A stretch of 30,567 nucleotides of DNA, taken from the NCBI GenBank assembly GCA_017525805.1, contig JAFXSH010000093.1, forward strand, positions 1 to 30,567, written 5' to 3'. Below, in pieces: positions 25,780-30,567 of the stretch. Numbering within the stretch: the first letter of the stretch is position 1; every line of letters starts with the position of its first letter. The notes below the pieces were generated by a model. That model was not told the origin of the DNA and searched no databases. It worked only from the letters and a program-made list of their open reading frames with translations. The translations under genes and the position numbers were made by a program. The DNA is from Clostridia bacterium (lineage in GTDB: Bacteria > Bacillota_A > Clostridia > Christensenellales > Aristaeellaceae).

Positions 25780-26787
25780 CTAAACAGACTGACGTTCGAC
25801 CAGTTTCACGTCCAGCACGATATATTCGTCGCGGAAAGCATCGTCTTCAATGGCATGCAGCAGAAGGCGCACCCCCGTTGCCGCTTTTTCCCGAATATCC
25901 TGGCCTATGGTCGTCAGCGCCGGGGTGATCAGCCGCGCGGGCATGGAATCGTCGAAACCGATCACGGAGATTTCGGAGGGAACGCGGATCCCTCTTTCCT
26001 GGCAGCCCTTCACGATGCCGCAGGCAAGCAAATCAGCCGTGGCCACAATAGCAGTGGGCCTGTCCCGCATATCCGCCAGGGCCGCCGCTACCGTTTCCCC
26101 GCCTTCCTGATGCACCACATTGTCAAACAGCCAATCCTGCCGTTCCTTTATTCCATATTCCCCCAGCGCGTCCAAATAGCCATGAAACCGATCCTGAATG
26201 ACCGAGGATTCATAGATGGAAGGCGCAGCGAAGCCGATCTTTCTGTGCCCCCGCTCCAGCAGGTATTTCGTAGCGATATAACCGCCCCGCCGGTCATTCA
26301 GGCAGACGGACAGCATCCGCAAATCATCATAGTGCCGGTCAAATACCACCAGCGGCGCTTGGCTTTTGGCGATCAGATCGCGGGTCAGGGCGTCTTCATG
26401 GGGCATGACCAGGATCATGCCGTCCATTTGCCAGGTTTTCTGAATGGCCAATACCTGCTCCACCCGCTCAAAGGAACAAATCATGACATAGTATTGGTTT
26501 TCCCGCAGCAGCTCCTCCAAATGCCCCACCAATTGACCGGTATAGGGATCCAGCAGCATGCTGGCAGTGGAGGCATGCCAAATGGGCAGCAGAACCGCAA
26601 TGATATGGGATGATTTGGAGATCAGACTCCGCGCGGCCATATTGGGCACATAATTGTGCTTTTCCATAATGGCCCTGATCCGCTGCTCCGTAGCGGGAGA
26701 AACCCGGGCATGATTATGATTGATGACATTGGAAACCGTCATCACGCTGACTCCGGCTTCCGCCGCAATATCTTTGATCGTAATCAA
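25780..26787 (-). CDS. LacI family transcriptional regulator
   Basis: A 335-residue repressor: helix-turn-helix ITIKDIAAEAGVSVMTVSNVINH (residues 2-24), hinge near NMAARSL, then a periplasmic-binding-like sugar-sensing domain (HIIAVLLPIWHAST ... SVIGFDDSMPARLITPALTTIGQDI). The start is TTG with AAAGGAG nine bases upstream; no ATG or GTG fits, and homology begins at this residue. It is followed in the same direction by the transporter/GH operon, whose promoter carries three matching palindromes, and its own promoter carries a fourth. The likely effector is a sugar from the GH31/beta-helix substrate. Confidence 0.95.
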   Translation of the reverse strand: MITIKDIAAEAGVSVMTVSNVINHNHARVSPATEQRIRAIMEKHNYVPNMAARSLISKSSHIIAVLLPIWHASTASMLLDPYTGQLVGHLEELLRENQYYVMICSFERVEQVLAIQKTWQMDGMILVMPHEDALTRDLIAKSQAPLVVFDRHYDDLRMLSVCLNDRRGGYIATKYLLERGHRKIGFAAPSIYESSVIQDRFHGYLDALGEYGIKERQDWLFDNVVHQEGGETVAAALADMRDRPTAIVATADLLACGIVKGCQERGIRVPSEISVIGFDDSMPARLITPALTTIGQDIREKAATGVRLLLHAIEDDAFRDEYIVLDVKLVERQSV

Positions 26788-26808
26788 GGCGAACTGCTCC
26801 TTTGAAGA

Positions 26809-26822
26809 ATTTAACGTTCAAC
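26809..26822. promoter_or_regulatory. Possible autoregulatory operator of the LacI-type gene
   Basis: ATTTAACGTTCAAC matches the consensus of the other three operators at 12 of 14 positions and is centred on CG at 26815/26816, at about the transcription start. Confidence 0.55.
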
Positions 26823-26825
26823 CTT

Positions 26826-26854
26826 ATCATAACGATTTCTTTCTTCTTTGTCAA
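26826..26854 (-). promoter_or_regulatory. Promoter of the LacI-type gene
   Basis: Perfect TTGACA, 17-base spacer and TATGAT on the minus strand. Leader about 30 bases. Confidence 0.85.
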
Positions 26855-26909
26855 GTCACGGGATGAAAGATCGGTTTCCGAACGCTTGCCCCGAAGAAGG
26901 TTTCCCTTT

Positions 26910-26957
26910 CAAAAAATACGGCGTTCAGACCGATGCGTGATGTCTGAATGCCGTATT
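26910..26957 (-). terminator. Terminator of the thioredoxin-OhrR operon
   Basis: On the minus strand a 16-bp stem (AATACGGCATTCAGAC with its partner, one G-U pair) and an 11-base loop are followed by a run of Ts (complement of 26910-26914). It is 45 bases beyond the regulator stop. Confidence 0.88.
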
Positions 26958-27001
26958 CATAATAGGCTTTACGTTCCCTTACCGCTCCGCTTTGACCTTT
27001 C

Positions 27002-27460
27002 TTATTCCAACTGCTCGATCAGCCTGCGCAGCAGCTGATACAGGCAATAGGAATCCTCCTGGGTCATGGGATTGCATTTGCTCACCTGGAACGGCACGTT
27101 TTTCACCTGCTGGCGCAGATCCCAGCCCATTTCCGTTACCGTGATCGTGACCACCCGCTCGTCCTGCTTGGAACGGCTGCGGGCAATAAAGCCCATCTCC
27201 TCCATTTTTTTCAGCAGCGGCGTGATGGTGCCGTTATCCAGATACAGCCGGCGGCAAAGATCGCCCACCGTGGCGCTGCCGCTTTCCCACAGAGCCAGCA
27301 GCACGATATACTGGGTATAGGTGATGCCGAAGGGTTTAAGGTAGGGGGTGTAATGGTTCACCACCTTGCGGGCGGCGGCGTACAGCGGAAAGCAAAGCTG
27401 GCTGTTCAATTGCAGCTGCGGGCAGTCCTTTGCCCCCTCCGGCGGCATGTTTTGTTCCAT
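27002..27460 (-). CDS. MarR family regulator, OhrR-type
   Basis: A 152-residue winged-helix regulator. The N-terminal QLCFPLYAAARKVVNHYTPYL (start ~residue 21) is the peroxide-sensing helix of OhrR/MgrA proteins, with reactive Cys23 equivalent to Cys15 of Bacillus subtilis OhrR; Cys13 and a late Cys may give 2-Cys chemistry. The winged helix contains TVGDLCRRLYLDNGTITPLLKKMEE and SKQDERVVTITVTE. It starts with AAGGAGG five bases before the ATG and lies 34 bases after trxA, so it is the third gene of a redox operon. No ohr or ahpC gene is adjacent, so the target may be this operon itself. Confidence 0.9.
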   Translation of the reverse strand: MEQNMPPEGAKDCPQLQLNSQLCFPLYAAARKVVNHYTPYLKPFGITYTQYIVLLALWESGSATVGDLCRRLYLDNGTITPLLKKMEEMGFIARSRSKQDERVVTITVTEMGWDLRQQVKNVPFQVSKCNPMTQEDSYCLYQLLRRLIEQLE

Positions 27461-27494
27461 ATCGGCCTCCTTACGGACGCGGTGGCATTGATCC

Positions 27495-27806
27495 TTACAG
27501 CTTGCTCTTGATCCAATCCAGAATCTGGGCTTCGGGCTTGAAACCGATGGACTGATCCACGAACTGTCCCTGCTTCATCAGCACCAGGCAGGGGATCGAC
27601 ATTACCTTATATTCCGCGGCCAGGCTGGGCGCGTCGTCCACATCCACGTTATAGAAATCCACCTGATCCTTGAGCTTTTCGCTCAGGCTCTCCACCACGG
27701 GGGCCAGCATGCGGCAGGGGCCGCACCAGGTCGCCGAGAAATCCACCAGCGCCACCGCGCTCTTCTTCGCTTCCGCGAACTGTTCCGCATTGATCTTCTT
27801 AACCAT
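27495..27806 (-). CDS. trxA: Thioredoxin
   Basis: A 103-residue classical thioredoxin with the redox site Trp27-Cys28-Gly-Pro-Cys31, the cis-proline segment VMSIPCLVLMKQG and full length. It reduces protein disulfides in the cytoplasm using electrons from the flavoprotein encoded just upstream, whose last codons overlap its start by 8 bases. AAGGAG lies nine bases before its ATG, within that coding sequence, so the two are translationally coupled. Confidence 0.95.
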   Translation of the reverse strand: MVKKINAEQFAEAKKSAVALVDFSATWCGPCRMLAPVVESLSEKLKDQVDFYNVDVDDAPSLAAEYKVMSIPCLVLMKQGQFVDQSIGFKPEAQILDWIKSKL

Positions 27807-28683
27807 TTTCTTTCTCTCCTTTTTTATTTTTCTGGCTGTCCAGATATTTGACCGCGCTCAGGGCGGCTACGTTGCCTTCCCCCGCCGCCTTGACATACTG
27901 ATAGGGTGTGCCGGTAATATCCCCGCAGGCAAACACGCCGGGGATGCTGGATTCCATCAAGCGGTTCACCGCCACATGGCTGCCGTCCGTTTCCAAACCG
28001 GGAACAAGCTGGCCTGGAGCCACCGCCTCCCGCAGAACGAACGCGCCATCCACAGGATGCCCGCTTTCCAGGGTTTTGATCATCACGCCGTCCTCTGCCT
28101 TTTCAATGCCGGTCACTTTTTCCCGGATCACGCGCACCGCATCGGGCAGACTGGTTTCTTCCTTATAGACGGGGAAATACAGCACTTCGGCGCAGACCTC
28201 CGCCAGGAACGCCGCTTCCGCTTCCTCCCGGGGGCTGTAGCCGATCACAGCGGCCCGCTTTCCCCGGTACAGAGGCGCGTCGCAGGTGGCGCAGTAGCTC
28301 ACCCCCCGGCCCAGCAGCTCTTCTTCCCCCGGCAGGGGCTTGCCCTGCACCACGCCGGTGGCTAAGATCACAGCGGAGGCTTCCAGCATCTCGTCGCCGG
28401 ATTGGAGGGCGAAATAATCCCCCATGGCGTACACGGCGTTGATCCGCTTTTCGGTGATCCCGATGCCCATCTGGGCAAGATGCCCCTGGAAAGCCGCCGC
28501 CAGCTCCGCGCCGGATACGGCGGGAAAGCCCGGATAATTCTGGATGCGGTGAGCCTTTTGGAGCTTTTCCGTCAAATCCCGGCTGCCCAGCAGCAGCACC
28601 TTCTTGTTTCGGACGGTGGCCGTAATGGCGGCGGATACCCCCGCGGGTCCCGTACCGATGATAGCGATATCCCAGCGATCCAT
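27799..28683 (-). CDS. Thioredoxin reductase-like flavoprotein, probably ferredoxin-dependent
   Basis: A 294-residue low-molecular-weight thioredoxin reductase homologue. The FAD site GTGPAGVSAA is near residue 10, QNYPGF near 50, and the redox pair is Cys131-Ala-Thr-Cys134. The C-terminal FAD motif reads GVFACGDITG. The NADPH side is degenerate: the usual GGGdsA appears as GYSPREEA (from Gly148), and the HRRxxxR basic motif is absent (VLYFPVYKEET). This matches the description of clostridial ferredoxin-dependent flavin thioredoxin reductases, so ferredoxin is the likelier donor. The start is ATG at 28683 with AAGGGGA upstream; the 13 codons before it lack a site. It overlaps trxA. Confidence 0.88.
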   Translation of the reverse strand: MDRWDIAIIGTGPAGVSAAITATVRNKKVLLLGSRDLTEKLQKAHRIQNYPGFPAVSGAELAAAFQGHLAQMGIGITEKRINAVYAMGDYFALQSGDEMLEASAVILATGVVQGKPLPGEEELLGRGVSYCATCDAPLYRGKRAAVIGYSPREEAEAAFLAEVCAEVLYFPVYKEETSLPDAVRVIREKVTGIEKAEDGVMIKTLESGHPVDGAFVLREAVAPGQLVPGLETDGSHVAVNRLMESSIPGVFACGDITGTPYQYVKAAGEGNVAALSAVKYLDSQKNKKGEKENG

Positions 28684-28740
28684 GTCGATCCCCTTCCCTT
28701 TCTTCCTGTGTGGCAGGTTCAATACCTTTCATCAAATCTA

Positions 28741-28769
28741 ATTTTACCACATAAAAAGCATCCTGTCAA
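28741..28769 (-). promoter_or_regulatory. Promoter of the thioredoxin redox operon
   Basis: Perfect TTGACA, 17-base spacer and TAAAAT on the minus strand. The ~50-base leader contains AGGTATTGAACCT (28715-28727), whose outer arms are complementary; it is a weak candidate operator only. Confidence 0.82.
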
Positions 28770-28824
28770 TCTGTTTTTACAGTCCAGCCGGATATTTACA
28801 CAGCATGCCCCAGCGGAACGGTTT

Positions 28825-29220
28825 TTATTTCCTTTCTGAAAAATCGTAGGCTTCCCGGAGCCATCGGAACAGCTCTTCATCCAGCGCCTCCATCCCGCAA
28901 AGCACCAGATGGCAGGTCCATCGGCCAGGGTATGGCTCGGTCTGTACGGCGGCACGGGCAGATTCCAAAGGCGACGGCAGGCATAAGGTCAGCACCAGGG
29001 AGCCTTCCGGCTGTTCCCGTTTCCGCCGGACCCGGGCAAAGGAAACGCAGGCGAACACGTGCCGGTGAAAGAAGGTGATCTGCGTTTTCTGCACGCGCTT
29101 CTGCGCCTCGGGGAACAATGCGAAGATTTTTTCCTCCATGCGTCCATACAGCGGCAGCGCGGCTGAATGGTTTTCAAAAAACAGCAAGGTATCTCCATCG
29201 TTTTCCCGCATGACGGTCAT
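28825..29220 (-). CDS. DUF5655 domain protein
   Basis: A 131-residue cytoplasmic protein with the DUF5655 pattern: LYGRMEEKIFALFPEAQKRVQKTQITFFHRHVFACVSFARV in the first half, RWTCHLVLCGMEALDEELFRWLREAYDFSERK at the end. Function of the family is unknown. The ATG is preceded by AAGGAGAGGGGA. An extended -10 lies 45 bases upstream. It is alone in its transcript. Confidence 0.8.
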   Translation of the reverse strand: MTVMRENDGDTLLFFENHSAALPLYGRMEEKIFALFPEAQKRVQKTQITFFHRHVFACVSFARVRRKREQPEGSLVLTLCLPSPLESARAAVQTEPYPGRWTCHLVLCGMEALDEELFRWLREAYDFSERK

Positions 29221-29264
29221 TCCCCTCTCCTTCTCATGCTCCAGCGCTCGACATCGTTTTTCTC

Positions 29265-29273
29265 ATTTTATCA
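29265..29273 (-). promoter_or_regulatory. Extended -10 promoter of the DUF5655 gene
   Basis: TGA-TAAAAT on the minus strand is an extended -10 (TGnTAAAAT). No good -35 is seen. Confidence 0.5.
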
Positions 29274-29411
29274 TGACTTTTTCTAATCTGCCACCCGTCC
29301 AATGAAAGAAATGTCAAAGCCGGAAAGGATTATCAGTTTCGTTTTCCCCCGCGCCGCATAAGATAAAGGCAGGATGGCTTCGGCTGTCCTAAGAAAGGGG
29401 GAAACAAGGCC

Positions 29412-29669
29412 ATGAATATTCTTTTGTGGATCGCCCTGGGCGCGCTGGCCGGGTGGCTGGCAGGCCTGATCATGGGCGGCGAAAAACGGGGCATTTTAGG
29501 CAACGTGGTACTGGGCGTCTTAGGCGGGGTGGTGGGCGGCTTTGCCGCGTCGCTGCTGGGCCTGGGCGGCGTGGACGGCTTTAACGTCTACAGCCTGCTG
29601 GTGGCGGTAGGCGGCGCGTGCCTGGTTCTGTGGATTTCCGGCCTGGTACGCCGCGGAGCACGGCGGTAA
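29412..29669 (+). CDS. GlsB/YeaQ/YmgE family stress-response membrane protein
   Basis: An 85-residue, glycine-rich protein with three membrane segments (about residues 4-20, 30-50 and 58-76) and an Arg-rich end. The pattern LGALAGWLAGLIMGG ... GILGNVVLGVLGGVVGG is that of the transglycosylase-associated/YeaQ family, often stress-induced. AAGGGGG lies 10 bases before the ATG. A TTTCGT-N16-TAAGAT upstream may be its promoter. A terminator follows, so it is monocistronic. Confidence 0.88.
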   Translation: MNILLWIALGALAGWLAGLIMGGEKRGILGNVVLGVLGGVVGGFAASLLGLGGVDGFNVYSLLVAVGGACLVLWISGLVRRGARR

Positions 29670-29678
29670 GGCTTGAAG

Positions 29679-29707
29679 GGGATGTGGGAAAACCGCATCC
29701 CTTTTTT
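29679..29707 (+). terminator. Terminator of the YeaQ-type gene
   Basis: GGGATGTGG pairs with CCGCATCCC (one G-U) around a GAAAA loop, followed by six Ts. Confidence 0.9.
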
Positions 29708-29724
29708 ACACGCAATCAACAGGA

Positions 29725-29834
29725 AAGTTGAGAGTGAAGCTTTGAGAGTTGAGATTTTTATAGTGTTTTTCGCTTTCACTCTGAAAAAACAGTAAACAGA
29801 ATACTGCGCAAAATATACCTCTACTCTCAACTCT
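29725..29834. repeat. Dispersed palindromic intergenic repeat, copy 3
   Basis: Left arm AGTTGAGAGTGAAGC followed by GAGAGTTGAGATTTTTATAG, right arm ATATACCTCTACTCTCAACTCT. The left part aligns with the left arm of copy 2 and the right part aligns with the region around GCGCAGACTATATCATCTCAACTCTC of copy 2. It lies between a terminator and the gap promoter and codes for nothing. Confidence 0.6.
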
Positions 29835-29916
29835 TACATAAGCCATCCTTTTTCCCGCCAAGCTGCGAAAACCGGGGCTATACCCCCTGCGGGCAGAAAA
29901 CGTCCCATCCCAGGGC

Positions 29917-29945
29917 TGGACAAACCCTCCAGAATTGGATATAAT
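29917..29945 (+). promoter_or_regulatory. Promoter of gap
   Basis: TGGACA, 17-base spacer, perfect TATAAT. The start is near 29952, giving a 45-base leader with a strong AAGGAGG site nine bases before the ATG. Confidence 0.85.
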
Positions 29946-29996
29946 AAGGCTTGGTGAATATTTTCCACTACCGAACGATTGAAGGAGGTTTTTCCC

Positions 29997-30567
29997 ATGG
30001 TGAAAGTTGCTATCAACGGTTTTGGCCGCATTGGCCGTCTGGCTTTCCGGCAGATGTTCGGTGCCGAAGGTTATGACGTCGTCGCCATCAACGACCTGAC
30101 CAGCCCCGCGATGCTGGCGCACCTGCTCAAGTACGATACCGCCCAGAAGGGTTACTGCGGCGTGATCGGTGAAAACAAGCACACCGTTTCCTCCAAGGAA
30201 CCCGTGTTTGAAGAAGACGGCAAGACCGTGAAGGTCCCCGGCTCCATCACCGTGGATGGCAAAGAAATCACCATCTATGCTGAGCCCAAGGCCGCTAACC
30301 TGCCCTGGAAAGCCCTGGATGTGGACGTGGTTCTGGAATGCACCGGTTTCTACACCAGCAAGGCCAAGGCCCAGGCGCATATCGACGCCGGCGCCAAGAA
30401 GGTCGTTATCTCCGCTCCCGCGGGCAACGATCTGCCCACCATCGTGTTCAACGTGAACCATGACACCCTGAAGCCCGAAGATACCATCATCTCCGCCGCT
30501 TCCTGCACCACCAACTGCCTGGCCCCCATGACCAAGGCCCTGAACGACACCTTCCCCATCGTGAGCG
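29997..30567 (+). CDS. gap: Glyceraldehyde-3-phosphate dehydrogenase, N-terminal part (3' end outside window)
   Basis: The first 190 residues of GAPDH, the glycolytic enzyme that oxidises glyceraldehyde 3-phosphate with NAD and phosphate. [13 protein letters not shown] is the NAD site, [15 protein letters not shown] and STG-equivalent CTGFYTS are typical, and the catalytic cysteine is Cys170 in ASCTTNC. In Bacillus subtilis GapA that Cys is at 152, so an extra ~18 residues are present near residues 60-85 ([17 protein letters not shown]). The start is ATG with AAGGAGG. The gene runs off the window. Confidence 0.97.
   Translation, partial: MVKVAINGFGRIGRLAFRQMFGAEGYDVVAINDLTSPAMLAHLLKYDTAQKGYCGVIGENKHTVSSKEPVFEEDGKTVKVPGSITVDGKEITIYAEPKAANLPWKALDVDVVLECTGFYTSKAKAQAHIDAGAKKVVISAPAGNDLPTIVFNVNHDTLKPEDTIISAASCTTNCLAPMTKALNDTFPIVS

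Noticed and set aside
28715..28727. AGGTATTGAACCT as an OhrR operator
   Set aside because: Only the outer four bases pair and it does not resemble the AT-rich OhrR consensus.

Overview
The window is a GC-rich stretch of bacterial chromosome. It reads as a strictly anaerobic member of the Clostridia (Bacillota). The evidence is a Gram-positive type RpoC zinc ribbon, AGGAGG-type ribosome binding sites, near-consensus sigma-A promoters, a YerC/TrpR-like regulator, a ferredoxin-linked indolepyruvate oxidoreductase, and LplB/LplC-type sugar permeases without their own ATPase. Carbohydrate-locus content, cysteine-knuckle surface protein and base composition suggest a gut or rumen lineage (for example Christensenellales-like), but that placement is inference. 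No tRNA, rRNA, CRISPR array, transposase or phage gene was seen.

Layout. (1) 1-4860: 3' end of rpoB, an intercistronic hairpin, complete rpoC and a terminator. (2) 4922-7969: a secreted 942-residue cysteine-knuckle protein on the minus strand with a ~170-nt leader. (3) 7936-11077: a minus-strand series of a sugar isomerase/epimerase-like TIM barrel, a Gfo/Idh/MocA dehydrogenase, a LytTR regulator and a DUF3021 membrane protein. (4) 11194-12342: a GH88-type unsaturated glucuronyl hydrolase, divergent from the isomerase/dehydrogenase pair. (5) 12341-17192: yerC-like regulator, iorA and iorB on the minus strand, divergent from an AMP-forming acyl/aryl-CoA synthetase; this looks like an aryl-pyruvate to aryl-acetate fermentation module. 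(6) 17218-18123: a U32-like protein with a cysteine cluster. (7) 18269-26860: a LacI-controlled carbohydrate locus (two permeases, binding protein, GH31, GH28-like beta-helix protein). (8) 26910-28769: a redox operon of a thioredoxin-reductase-like flavoprotein lacking the usual NADPH motifs, thioredoxin and an OhrR-type MarR regulator. (9) 28825-30567: DUF5655 protein, YeaQ/GlsB-type membrane protein and the 5' part of a gap gene.

How it works together. Sugar-locus control can be read almost completely. Three 14-bp palindromes of the form GTWTAnCGnTAWAC lie at and downstream of a TTGACA-N17-TATACT promoter, with centres 30 and 50 bp apart, and a weaker copy sits at the promoter of the lacI-type gene. 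Reduced ferredoxin made by IorAB is a plausible electron source for the NADPH-motif-less thioredoxin reductase, which resembles the clostridial ferredoxin-dependent flavin thioredoxin reductases. A dispersed palindromic repeat built from GAGAGTTGAGA-like units is present in three intergenic regions.

The most novel-looking items are the helically phased operator trio, the putative ferredoxin-dependent thioredoxin system with an OhrR regulator in the same operon, the beta-helix protein that keeps the GH28 aspartates but lacks the GH28 His and Arg/Lys motifs, and the repeat family. I did not see a defence system or other wholly unprecedented system.
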